Below, piece after piece: positions 26,398 to 34,098 of a stretch of DNA of 64,000 bases. Location of the stretch: positions 271,928 to 335,927 of the forward strand of contig NZ_BIMK01000001.1 of the NCBI RefSeq assembly GCF_004001045.1, read 5' to 3'. This DNA is from Paenibacillus chibensis. GTDB lineage: Bacteria; Bacillota; Bacilli; Paenibacillales; Paenibacillaceae. The notes under the pieces are model-generated. The model searched no databases. It saw only the letters and a program-made list of their open reading frames with translations, and was not told the DNA's origin. The stretch's first letter is position 1. Every line of letters starts with the position of its first letter. Position numbers and translations under genes: made by a program.

Positions 26398-27840
26398 TTA
26401 ATTGAAAGCTTCACCGGTTCCTGACACCGGTTTAACCGCCGAGAGTTCAGGAGCCGGCTTTGCCGCTGCGCTATCTGCGATCAGTTTCATTTGTTCCGGA
26501 TAGCCATATGTGCCGTGCTCGCTGATATCAAGCCCCATCATTTCCTCTTCCTCCGAAACGCGAATGCCCATTGTTGCTTTCATGATGCCGATAATAATGA
26601 ACGAAACCACGAATACAAAGACGAACGCCCCGAGGACACCCAGGAGCTGAACCCCGAGCTGCTCTAATCCGCCGCCGTAGAACAAGCCGGGTTTGCCGAC
26701 GCCTGTCGTTTCCACAAGCTTCGGAGTTGCGAACAAGCCTGTGGAGATGGCGCCCCAAATGCCTGCAATGCCATGAACGGAGAATGCATAGATCGGATCG
26801 TCGATGCCCGCTCTTTCAAACCATTGTGCCGTGAAGAAGGTCACGATACCTGCTACGGCACCGATCACAACGGCAGCCCAGGCATCTACGAAAGCGCAGG
26901 AGCCGGTAATCGCCACGAGCGCAGCCAGCACGCCATTGAGCATGCTTGGAATATCGGCTTTGCCGAACACGGCCCATGAAATCAGCAGTGCGGCGATGGC
27001 CCCGGCCGCTACCGCAATATTGGTCGTCAGCGCAACATACCCGAAGAATCCGTCCATCATGGCCGACAGCGTGCTGCCTGGGTTGAACCCGAACCAGCCG
27101 ATCCACAAGATGAAGACGCCCAAGACGGATAACACCTGATTGTGGCCTGGAATGCTGTTCGGCTTGCCATCCTTATTGTATTTGCCTAGACGCGGTTTCA
27201 GCATGTAAGTGATCACCAGTGCTGCCGTCGCACCCGTTAAATGAACGACCGTGGAGCCTGCGAAGTCCTGCATGCCCAGTTGCCCGAGCCAGCCGCCACC
27301 CCATACCCAGTGGGCGATGACCGGATAAATAATGACCATGAACAATGCCCCGAATACGATATATACGCTCAGCTTCGCACGTTCAGCCATGCCGCCGCAG
27401 GCAATGGCCAACGACACCGCAGCGAAGGAAAGCTGGAACAGGAACTTCACGGAAAGCGACACATCGGACGCAGACAGCGCATCAAAAGATTTTGCCATCG
27501 CATCGCCTGTCATAAAAAATCCGGTGGTTCCGAATAAACTGTTGCCGTTGCCGAATCCAAGTCCGAAACCGAAAGCCCAGAACACGATAATGGAGATTCC
27601 CAGCGTCAATACGGTCTTACCCGCAATATGCCCGGCATTTTTCATTCTTACCGAACCTGCCTCGAGCAGCGCAAAGCCTGCCTGCATGAAAAATACGAGC
27701 ATCGCCGCCATGAAAACGAAAAAGGTGTTGAGCCCCGCTTGCAGCTGCACGTTCGTCGGTCCGTCATCAGCAAACACCGTAGCCGGAAAAGCCATTAAAG
27801 CAAGAAACGCCAATGCACCGCCAAACCACTTTCTTTTCAT
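26398..27840 (-). CDS. amtB: Ammonium transporter of the Amt/NrgA family
   Basis: A 480-residue channel-type ammonium transporter. A cleavable-looking signal segment (ALAFLALMAFPATVFADD) precedes about eleven membrane helices. The conserved pore and family segments include FALLEAG and DFAGSTVVHLTGA. The cytoplasmic tail keeps the RVSEEEEMMGLDISEHG motif, the part that docks GlnK/PII in AmtB, although no glnK gene is adjacent. The start is ATG 27840 with GAGGAG eight bases upstream. Upstream lie a sigma-A promoter and a GlnR/TnrA box. Confidence 0.95.
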   Translation of the reverse strand: MKRKWFGGALAFLALMAFPATVFADDGPTNVQLQAGLNTFFVFMAAMLVFFMQAGFALLEAGSVRMKNAGHIAGKTVLTLGISIIVFWAFGFGLGFGNGNSLFGTTGFFMTGDAMAKSFDALSASDVSLSVKFLFQLSFAAVSLAIACGGMAERAKLSVYIVFGALFMVIIYPVIAHWVWGGGWLGQLGMQDFAGSTVVHLTGATAALVITYMLKPRLGKYNKDGKPNSIPGHNQVLSVLGVFILWIGWFGFNPGSTLSAMMDGFFGYVALTTNIAVAAGAIAALLISWAVFGKADIPSMLNGVLAALVAITGSCAFVDAWAAVVIGAVAGIVTFFTAQWFERAGIDDPIYAFSVHGIAGIWGAISTGLFATPKLVETTGVGKPGLFYGGGLEQLGVQLLGVLGAFVFVFVVSFIIIGIMKATMGIRVSEEEEMMGLDISEHGTYGYPEQMKLIADSAAAKPAPELSAVKPVSGTGEAFN

Positions 27841-27898
27841 ACTCCCCACTCCTCTTTAAATGTTAGGTTTTATAACATATAACGAAATTATTAATCAC

Positions 27899-27928
27899 AT
27901 TATAAGCAGAAAGGGGTGAAACTGACAA
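27899..27928 (-). promoter_or_regulatory. Sigma-A type promoter of amtB
   Basis: On the minus strand TTGTCA (27928-27923) and TATAAT (27904-27899) with an 18-bp spacer, about 60 bases before the amtB start. Confidence 0.7.
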
Positions 27929-27952
27929 GAGTTTTTTCAGAAAAATAATATA

Positions 27953-27969
27953 TGTAATTTTACATTACA
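27953..27969. promoter_or_regulatory. GlnR/TnrA-type nitrogen-control box
   Basis: TGTAATTTTACATTACA fits the published TGTNA-N7-TNACA consensus at every fixed position. It sits upstream of the amtB -35 element (centre near -69 from the inferred start), compatible with activation under nitrogen limitation. Confidence 0.75.
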
Positions 27970-28255
27970 TGAATTGTAATATTGTGAAAGCGTGACGTTT
28001 GACTGTATGGTTAACTTTCATGTATCATATTTTCATCAATCACATCTTAAAATGAGTTACATGTATGAATTGAATTAAAGCAATGGTGGCTTACTTCTAC
28101 TGAATCATACCGAATATAAGGAGTAGCAAGTTGCGGCTTTAGTTCTTTTATATTTACAGAACTTCATGCAAGGTTATATTCAAATCTTTGGTCGTTTCTC
28201 AACAGACCGTTCATTCCAAATTAGCGAGGTGTTTCCAAATGGGGAGGATATAAAG
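27970..28255. other. AT-rich divergent intergenic region between amtB and the MerR gene
   Basis: Together with the amtB promoter and GlnR/TnrA box this makes a 415-base gap. The remainder is AT-rich with scattered ACAT/ATGT dyads (for example near 27966-27985 and 28060-28068) and presumably holds the MerR-gene promoter. An open frame runs from ATG 28166 into the MerR gene but has no ribosome binding site. Confidence 0.5.
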
Positions 28256-28681
28256 CTGTATCGGATCGGCGAATTGGCTAAAGCTGGAGGTGTAAGCGAA
28301 CGAACAATCGACTATTACACCAAATTGGGGCTGATTTCCCCGGAACAGCGCACTCTTAAAAATTATCGTTTGTACAGCCATGAAACCTTACTCCGTCTTC
28401 AACGTATTAATGATTTGAAACAAGAGAAATATACTCTGGAAGAGATTCGCCAGACGCTTGACAAGTGGGATGCTGCACCTGAAATCCATCAGGTATCCGA
28501 CAAGCTCTCCTACCTGGAACTGCATATGCAGCAGCTTGAACGCGAGGTGAAGGAGCTCAGCCCCATCATCAGTAAGATGAAGCCCGGGCAAGCCCGTCAT
28601 CTGCTGCTGAATTTGCTGCCTCAGGGTGCGGCGTGCATCGAAGCAATACGACTCTTCCTTGAGCAGGGGCCAACGCTATAG
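28256..28681 (+). CDS. MerR family transcriptional regulator, apparent CTG start
   Basis: About 141 residues: an N-terminal MerR winged helix-turn-helix (YRIGELAKAGGVSERTIDYYTKLGLI) and a C-terminal coiled-coil dimerisation helix rich in Leu and Glu, without Cys pairs, so metal sensing is unlikely. The start is placed at CTG 28256: a perfect GGGGAGG (28241-28247) lies 8 bases upstream and the protein would then begin where MerR proteins normally do. ATG 28166 in the same frame has no binding site. It lies 52 bases before yugP, probably in one transcript, and is divergent from amtB. Confidence 0.85.
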   Translation: MYRIGELAKAGGVSERTIDYYTKLGLISPEQRTLKNYRLYSHETLLRLQRINDLKQEKYTLEEIRQTLDKWDAAPEIHQVSDKLSYLELHMQQLEREVKELSPIISKMKPGQARHLLLNLLPQGAACIEAIRLFLEQGPTL

Positions 28682-28733
28682 CGGCCTTATCATCATAACA
28701 GGCATCATTTTATGACAAGCAGGAGGGTGTAAT

Positions 28734-29408
28734 ATGGGAATGTTTATTCTAATCATTATTGCGTTCGGTTTTTCCCTTTGGGCCCAGTTTCGGGTTCAAG
28801 GAACGTTTAAAAAGTGGGCTGAGGTGCCGGCAGCGAGCGGTATGACCGGTTATGACGTCGCCCGTCACATGCTCGACAGTAACGGTCTTCAAGACATACC
28901 GATCGAGCCGGTGCGGGGAGCCTTGTCTGACCATTATGATCCGATTAACCGGGTGGTCCGTTTGTCGGAGCCGGTTTATTACGAGAACTCGATATCGTCC
29001 ATCTCCGTCGCCTGCCACGAGGTTGGACACGCAATACAGCACAAGCAGCATTACCCGATGCTGGTGCTCCGCCACCGGATTTTCCCGATCGTCAACTTTG
29101 CTTCCGGGATTGCTCCGCTGCTGATCATCGCAGGCTTTTTGTTCCAATGGATGGGACTGCTGGGCATCGGCATCGTATTCTTCTCGGTCGCCGTTGCCTT
29201 CCAGCTGATTACCCTGCCTGTCGAGTTTAACGCGAGCAACCGCGCGCGCGACATTATGGTATCGGAAGGCTATATCACGAACGATGAAGAAAGAGGCGTA
29301 GCCAAGGTTCTGAATTCCGCCGCGCTCACGTATGTAGCTGCCGCGCTGATTTCCGTATTGGAGCTGCTTCGCTACATCATGATCTTCACGAACAACAACC
29401 GTGATTAA
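28734..29408 (+). CDS. yugP: YugP-type membrane zinc metallopeptidase
   Basis: A 224-residue membrane protease. An N-terminal helix anchors it; the zinc site is HEVGHAIQH (about residues 94-102) with a downstream third ligand in FNASNRA; two further hydrophobic helices flank about residues 120-160 and one lies at the C-terminus. GGAGGGTG precedes the ATG. The substrate is unknown; a role in membrane protein turnover is plausible from the topology. Confidence 0.9.
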   Translation: MGMFILIIIAFGFSLWAQFRVQGTFKKWAEVPAASGMTGYDVARHMLDSNGLQDIPIEPVRGALSDHYDPINRVVRLSEPVYYENSISSISVACHEVGHAIQHKQHYPMLVLRHRIFPIVNFASGIAPLLIIAGFLFQWMGLLGIGIVFFSVAVAFQLITLPVEFNASNRARDIMVSEGYITNDEERGVAKVLNSAALTYVAAALISVLELLRYIMIFTNNNRD

Positions 29409-29413
29409 TAATC

Positions 29414-29458
29414 AAAAAAACACCATGGTCGGTTAAGAACCGACCGGGGTGTTTTTTT
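29414..29458. terminator. Bidirectional terminator between yugP and the LysR gene
   Basis: Long arms (29414-29434 against 29438-29458) ending in GGTCGGTT/AACCGACC with A and T tracts on either side. The LysR stop codon lies inside the hairpin. Confidence 0.9.
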
Positions 29459-30362
29459 GATTTCCGTTTTGCTGCTGCAGTCCGAAATAGCTGAGCAGAA
29501 AGGAGCGAAAGGCTTGCGCAACCCGAGGCAGCTTGTCGTCGGAGCGATGTATCAGCCCGATGGTGCGTGTCACCTTCGGCTCGGATATCCTCACTCTGGC
29601 CGGCTGCAGGGGATTCGTCTGGAACAAGGCCATCTCCGGTAAAATGCTGACGCCCATACCGGCGGCAACCAAGCCCCGGATCGTATCCGTCTCTTCCCCT
29701 TCAAAAGCGATTTTCGGCGTAAAACCGGCTTCCAGGCAAGCATGCCATACAATCGGGCGCAGGGAGTATCCCTTGCTGAACAGGACGAATTTATCCTCCT
29801 TCAGCTGGTTCAGGGCGATGCACTCCTCGTTCGCGAGCGGATGATTCGGAGGCAGAATCGCATACAGCTCCTCTGTCAGCATGATTTCGCCTTCCACCTG
29901 TTCATGCTTCTCCGGGAAAGGCGAAATGAAAGCGAGATCCACTTCCGCCGAAATGACATCCCGGATCAGTGAAGGAAACATCCCTTGCTTGAATCTGAAT
30001 TTGACATTCGGATACCGCTGCTTGAATTCAGCAACGACAGACGGGATGAGATGAATGCCTAAGCTATGCGGAAACCCGATCCGGATTTCTCCCTGCTCCG
30101 GGTCCAAAAATTCATGCACTTCAACGACAGCCTTATCCAGATCCTTCAGAATGCTGTCCACCCGTTTACAGAACAATTGTCCTACTGGCGTCAGCTGCAG
30201 ATTTCTTCCCTTCTGCATGAACAATTGGACGCCCAGTTCCTCCTCCAGCTGATGAATCTGGCGGCTGACCGCAGACTGGGCCACATGCAGCTCTTCTGCC
30301 GCCTGGGTGACATGCTCCTTCTGCGCTACCTTCAAAAAATACTGCAACTGTCTTAATTCCAC
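29433..30362 (-). CDS. LysR family transcriptional regulator, GltC-like
   Basis: A 309-residue LysR-type regulator: N-terminal winged helix (QLQYFLKVAQKEHVTQAAEELHVAQSAVSRQI), then a periplasmic-binding-protein-like effector domain from about residue 90. The overall pattern (EGRN/KGRN-type wing, EFLDPEQGEIRIGFPHSLG, EGEETDTIRGLVAAGMGVSILPE) closely recalls B. subtilis GltC, the glutamate synthase activator, but no gltAB lies nearby. The start is GTG 30362 with TGGAG upstream. Inverted repeats at 30410-30483 may be its autoregulatory site. Confidence 0.88.
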   Translation of the reverse strand: MELRQLQYFLKVAQKEHVTQAAEELHVAQSAVSRQIHQLEEELGVQLFMQKGRNLQLTPVGQLFCKRVDSILKDLDKAVVEVHEFLDPEQGEIRIGFPHSLGIHLIPSVVAEFKQRYPNVKFRFKQGMFPSLIRDVISAEVDLAFISPFPEKHEQVEGEIMLTEELYAILPPNHPLANEECIALNQLKEDKFVLFSKGYSLRPIVWHACLEAGFTPKIAFEGEETDTIRGLVAAGMGVSILPEMALFQTNPLQPARVRISEPKVTRTIGLIHRSDDKLPRVAQAFRSFLLSYFGLQQQNGNQKNTPVGS

Positions 30363-30409
30363 CTGTTACTCGCTCCATTCTGCTTTTTACGCTATCCGCT
30401 AGTTAAAAT

Positions 30410-30483
30410 GAACTAAAGCTCCATCGGTTTTCCCTTGAATCACACGGTCATATGCGGGAGAAAACACTCCCGTCCTTTAGTTC
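30410..30483. repeat. Nested inverted repeats upstream of the LysR gene
   Basis: Outer arms GAACTAAAG (30410-30418) and CTTTAGTTC (30475-30483) enclose a hairpin CGGGAG/CTCCCG (30455-30460 and 30467-30472). No T-run follows. The position between the LysR promoter region and the rhomboid 3' end suits operator function or a weak terminator. Confidence 0.45.
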
Positions 30484-30494
30484 AAATTAAACGA

Positions 30495-31124
30495 TTATGA
30501 CCCTTTTATTCGTTTTTTCACCACTCTTGCCATCAATCCGTAAATGAAGAACCCGCCGACCAATCCGCCCAAATGAGCCATCCAGTTGATTTGCACGCTG
30601 CCGGAAGCAAATGAGAAGATAATGCCCACCAGCAGAAGGGCGTAAACCGTCTTCCGCGAGGCGTCGTCCATCCAGTTCCTCTGCAGCAAGGCAATGTACA
30701 AAAACGCTCCATATACGCCGTAGATCGCCCCAGAAGCTCCGATCGTAATCAGTGTCTCGCCAAGACGGTTGTAATGCGCCACCGAGAGGATATTCCCGAT
30801 AACTCCGCTAAGAAGATATAACAACGCATACCTCCATGCTCCGAGAAGCCGTTCCAGCGGCGGGGCGAAAACAAGGATCGCAAAATCATTGAACAGCAGA
30901 TGCGAGAAGCCTCCATGCAAGAACATCGATGTCACGTATCTCCACCACTCATTGTATCCGTCCACATTGGTGAGCGCGCCGAATTTGACGAGCGTGTTGT
31001 TGTCCGAAGCGCCTCCGTTAAAGACCAGGATCAGATACATTATAATGTTGGCTACAAATAATATCGTCGTGACGGGATAATATTTTAAATAGCTTTTCCA
31101 GTTTTCATACCGAACGAATAACAT
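30495..31124 (-). CDS. Rhomboid family intramembrane serine protease
   Basis: A 209-residue protein with six hydrophobic helices. Rhomboid signatures are HGGFSHLLFND (His and Asn that line the active site), GASGAIYG with the catalytic Ser, and AHLGGLVGG with the catalytic His. The start is ATG 31124 with AAAGGAAG upstream, rather than the open extension to 31148. The substrate is unknown. Confidence 0.92.
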   Translation of the reverse strand: MLFVRYENWKSYLKYYPVTTILFVANIIMYLILVFNGGASDNNTLVKFGALTNVDGYNEWWRYVTSMFLHGGFSHLLFNDFAILVFAPPLERLLGAWRYALLYLLSGVIGNILSVAHYNRLGETLITIGASGAIYGVYGAFLYIALLQRNWMDDASRKTVYALLLVGIIFSFASGSVQINWMAHLGGLVGGFFIYGLMARVVKKRIKGS

Positions 31125-31225
31125 GCTACACTTCCTTTGCTTAAACAATTCAGGATTTAACGCCGCTGCAGACTAAACCGCCACCCCATGAAATGCAAAA
31201 GCCTCCCCTAAACCAAGCAAACGGA

Positions 31226-31256
31226 TTGGACAACGCCTTTTTAAAAAGATTATAAT
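31226..31256 (+). promoter_or_regulatory. Probable tpx promoter
   Basis: A consensus TATAAT at 31251-31256 about 50 bases before tpx; the best -35 is TTGGAC at 31226-31231 with a long 19-bp spacer. Confidence 0.5.
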
Positions 31257-31304
31257 GTCCTTGGCACGATTCACCAATTCCAAAGTTTCGAAAGGAGAAT
31301 CTTC

Positions 31305-31823
31305 ATGACACAAGAACGTACAGGTGTTGCAACTTTCAAAGGCAACCCCCTTACATTGGTAGGACCAGAACTGAAAGCGGGTGACCAGGCTCCGAATTTT
31401 ACCGTTAGCAAAAACCTGGTTGAGCAAGCTACTCTTCAGGATTATGCAGGCAAAATCAAACTGATCAGCGTCGTTCCTTCTCTCGATACCGGCGTATGCG
31501 ACGCCCAGACCCGCCGCTTCAACGAAGAAGCAGGTGCACTCGGGGAGGATGTGGTTATATTGACCATCAGCGCCGATCTGCCGTTCGCGCAAGCCCGTTG
31601 GTGCGGTGCAGCCGGCGTAGACCGTGTGGTTACGCTATCGGATCACAAGGATATGTCCTTCGGACAAGCGTACGGCGTTCATATCAAGGAATTCCGTCTG
31701 GACATGCGCTCCATTTTCGTTGTCGACAAAAACGACAAAATCACGTACGTGGAGTATCTGCCAGAAATGACCGAGCACCCGGACTACGAAAAAGCAGTGG
31801 CTGCTGTGAAGGAACTGCTCTAA
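31305..31823 (+). CDS. tpx: Thiol peroxidase
   Basis: A 172-residue atypical 2-Cys peroxiredoxin that reduces hydrogen and alkyl peroxides using thioredoxin. The peroxidatic Cys is C65 in PSLDTGVCDAQT; the resolving Cys is C100 in ARWCGAAG, the spacing expected for Tpx. The length and N-terminal FKGNPLTLVG also match. AAAGGAG lies before the ATG. It is monocistronic with its own promoter and downstream hairpins. Confidence 0.95.
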   Translation: MTQERTGVATFKGNPLTLVGPELKAGDQAPNFTVSKNLVEQATLQDYAGKIKLISVVPSLDTGVCDAQTRRFNEEAGALGEDVVILTISADLPFAQARWCGAAGVDRVVTLSDHKDMSFGQAYGVHIKEFRLDMRSIFVVDKNDKITYVEYLPEMTEHPDYEKAVAAVKELL

Positions 31824-31903
31824 GAGCGCTTGAATGTTCCCTTAACGTTAGTATATGCTTTTAAACCGTTTAGACAAATTCCAACCGAATTTTTTTATGA
31901 AAT

Positions 31904-32013
31904 AAGAAAGTATGCCTTCACAGGCCATGCTTTCTTCGATCGCAAGATCGCAAAGCATTTGAACACCTGAAAAAAAAGCGGGAGAAAGAGCCTTGTCCTT
32001 TCTCTCGCTTTTT
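31904..32013. terminator. Hairpin series ending in a bidirectional terminator
   Basis: First hairpin AAGAAAG/CTTTCTT (31904-31936), then CGATC/GATCG (31937-31950), then a strong terminator with arms about 31974-31989 and 31998-32013 (AAGCGGGAGAAAG against CTTTCTCTCGCTT) flanked by A and T tracts. It separates tpx from the convergent small gene. Confidence 0.8.
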
Positions 32014-32021
32014 CAGTCTTA

Positions 32022-32414
32022 TTAGGAAGTCGTTTTGTATTTGGCCAGTTTCTTGTCGAGTGTTGAAAACAGATTCAGAATAATGCGGTAATTGGCCCCC
32101 AGATCTCCCATGGAGCCTCTTGAAGCTGAATACATGTCAACTGCGCTGCGTACCGGCCCCACGGACAGCACCGATACGGTGATATCTACCGTGCGTCCCA
32201 AGGAAGTTCTTTTTTCCAGCGTGATTTCTCCGACGGAAGGAACCTCGTGCAGAACCTTGTAGCCCGGAATTTTCTTCAGTGTCGAGGATATCTCCTCCCA
32301 TGCCTTGTCTCTCGATAAATTGTAATAGCGCGTCTTCATCTTCGGATCCTTCGCCCGGTCGCTTGTACCTTCTTGGCTTCGAACGATCCCCACTAGAACT
32401 CTCTTTAACGACAA
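32022..32414 (-). CDS. Small conserved protein, DUF1499-like
   Basis: A 130-residue soluble protein. The C-terminal half (TVDITVSVLSVGPVRSAVDMYSASRG...DLGANYRIILNLF) resembles DUF1499 proteins, whose SASR...DLGxN motif is the best mark; this assignment is tentative. The start is set at TTG 32414 because AAGGGGG lies seven bases upstream; the frame is open to 32672 but that extension has no binding site and odd composition. No function is known. Confidence 0.65.
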   Translation of the reverse strand: MSLKRVLVGIVRSQEGTSDRAKDPKMKTRYYNLSRDKAWEEISSTLKKIPGYKVLHEVPSVGEITLEKRTSLGRTVDITVSVLSVGPVRSAVDMYSASRGSMGDLGANYRIILNLFSTLDKKLAKYKTTS

Positions 32415-32857
32415 GACCTTTCCCCCTTTGCAGTAAGCATCATCAATACTTAACAGTGTAACATTGTTAGGATCAGAACAAAAGAGAAACTCGGGTAAAA
32501 TGTCCCTATACATGCAAAAAACACCCCTGAATTCCGGAAAAGCTTCCGCAAAACGGAGTGTCTTACATTTTGTCAAAATAAAAACCCGCCTATGCCGTCC
32601 GGTTAAATTGTCTTCTGAACCTGCTTTGGCAGGTGGGTGACCTCGGATGCGTTTTTGAAGTCCCCATGTCATATAGACAGGGCTTTTCAGCTGCGCTTCG
32701 TAATGATCTCCCTAGACATTATCATTGGTTCAAAACAACGATTAACCGTGGCGAACATCGCAGGATGTAGTCTTATTATAGACCCATTTTATCAAAAAGT
32801 AAATGTTGCTCGAAAATGATCGAATATCTCCTGCATCCATTCGTTCATCTGATCATT
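32415..32857. other. 443-base intergenic region with no convincing gene
   Basis: I see no gene with a ribosome binding site. It contains a short CGGAA/TTCCG hairpin at 32535-32548 and presumably the promoter of the TTG-started gene at its left end. An open minus-strand frame to 32672 continues from that gene but looks non-coding. Confidence 0.5.
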
Positions 32858-33679
32858 CTAATCTCTCTTAACCGATTCCCGGTTCCGTGAATCCTCGTCC
32901 GTCGAATCCTCGTCATCCGAAACATCTTCTTCCGGGTCTCTGTCCAGTTCAGCTGCTTCCTGCTCCTCCAGTTCCTTCTGCTTGATCCGTTCCGCCTGCT
33001 CCTGCATTTTGTTGAACGTCGCGAAGAAGTTGAAGAAAGCCCAGTACGCAATCAAGCTTCCCCCGAAAATAAAGATGATAGCCGGATACTTCGAGCCGAC
33101 GAACAGCACAACCACGCTGCCCAGAACCGTCGTAATGACGCGCAGCGGACGGATAATGGTGATCAGCACCGCGTTCTTAAGGATCTGCACAATTCCCATA
33201 TGGTAATGAACAATCATCGAGAAGAAATTAAACAGCGAAACAAACAGGACAATCAGCAAAACCAGCATCACGATTCCGATGATTTGGAGATTGCTGAGCT
33301 GCGTCATGTACACGGTATAGTCGACCAGCATGATGACCAGCAGGAGCACATAGAAAATGCCGCCGATCATGCTCTGCTTGTAATTTTCCTTATAGGACCT
33401 GAAAAACAAACTAAAGATCTTCACGTCGGGGTCGCCCATCACCCATTTACGGACTACCGCAAACAGCGCGGCCGTAGCCGGAAACAATGTAAACGGTGCC
33501 ACAATGCCCATGGCCCAATTCATCTGAAGGGACTCGTTCGCACCGGTTACCAGCATTTTGGTCACCAGGAAAAAGAAAAACGGCGACGAACACAACAGCC
33601 ACAAAATGTTGCTGTAAGCAAAGCGCGTAATCCATTCCGTAATTCTGTAAATACCGCCCATTGCACCTTTAAATTCCAA
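32858..33679 (-). CDS. YesL/DUF624 family membrane protein
   Basis: A 273-residue protein with about six hydrophobic helices and a family-typical N-terminus (GGIYRITEWITRFAYSNILWLLCSSPFFF) followed by FPATAALFAVVRKW. The last 55 residues are highly charged, mostly Glu and Asp with an Arg/Lys-rich start, and probably form a coiled, cytoplasmic tail, longer than in most relatives. The start is TTG 33679, seven bases after GGAGGAGG. YesL proteins often sit beside carbohydrate uptake genes; none is here. Confidence 0.8.
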   Translation of the reverse strand: MEFKGAMGGIYRITEWITRFAYSNILWLLCSSPFFFFLVTKMLVTGANESLQMNWAMGIVAPFTLFPATAALFAVVRKWVMGDPDVKIFSLFFRSYKENYKQSMIGGIFYVLLLVIMLVDYTVYMTQLSNLQIIGIVMLVLLIVLFVSLFNFFSMIVHYHMGIVQILKNAVLITIIRPLRVITTVLGSVVVLFVGSKYPAIIFIFGGSLIAYWAFFNFFATFNKMQEQAERIKQKELEEQEAAELDRDPEEDVSDDEDSTDEDSRNRESVKRD

Positions 33680-33782
33680 GAAAAAGCCTCCTCCTCCACT
33701 ATCTATACCTGTACATAATAATATACCGCATTTTAGCCTTACATTGCCAGCGCCTAATTTCCGGGATATGGGTAAAGGTCTA

Positions 33783-33811
33783 TACCGGCAGGCACCTCGC
33801 CTCATAAGATA
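33783..33811 (+). promoter_or_regulatory. Sigma-K-like promoter for the sporulation peptide gene
   Basis: TACC (33783-33786), 16 bases, then CATAAGATA (33803-33811), matching the sigma-K pattern AC and CATANNNTA. It lies about 45 bases before the small gene. Confidence 0.5.
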
Positions 33812-33855
33812 CACAGTAACCCAAAGGAAACAAACCATGAAGGAGGTAATGTTCA

Positions 33856-33978
33856 ATGTCTCATGTTGCAGGCGTAGGATACGGCTATGGTGCTGGTATG
33901 GGTCTGTGGGGTTCCACAGGAGCAATTCTGGTATTGTTTATTCTGCTGGTCATCATCACCCGCGCGTTCATTTACTAA
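33856..33978 (+). CDS. YjcZ-like small sporulation protein (40 aa)
   Basis: A 40-residue peptide: a Gly/Tyr-rich N-terminus (GVGYGYGAGMG) followed by one hydrophobic helix (AILVLFILLVIITRAFIY). This is the pattern of YjcZ-type sporulation peptides. AAGGAGGT lies 8 bases before the ATG. It carries its own sigma-K-like promoter and a strong terminator, consistent with late mother-cell expression and a spore-coat location. It is easily missed because of its size. Confidence 0.8.
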   Translation: MSHVAGVGYGYGAGMGLWGSTGAILVLFILLVIITRAFIY

Positions 33979-34042
33979 AAAGAAGTCAGCCTAGACAAAT
34001 AACAGAACGAACCGGATAAAAGGGATTTTGCCCTAAAAGCAA

Positions 34043-34080
34043 AAAGAGACGGAGCATGCGGCTGCATGCTCCGTCTCTTT
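34043..34080. terminator. Bidirectional terminator
   Basis: Perfect 17-bp arms (34043-34059 and 34064-34080; AAAGAGACGGAGCATGC and its complement) with a 4-base loop, between the small sporulation gene and the helicase gene. Confidence 0.95.
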
Positions 34081-34098
34081 CGTTAGAACTTCAACATC

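Noticed and set aside
28166..28255. N-terminal extension of the MerR gene from ATG 28166
   Set aside because: No ribosome binding site precedes the ATG and the added 30 residues are unlike MerR proteins, while an ideal site precedes CTG 28256.
32415..32672. Upstream extension of the DUF1499-like gene
   Set aside because: The extension has unusual composition (Cys, Arg and Phe scattered) and no binding site; a good site precedes TTG 32414.
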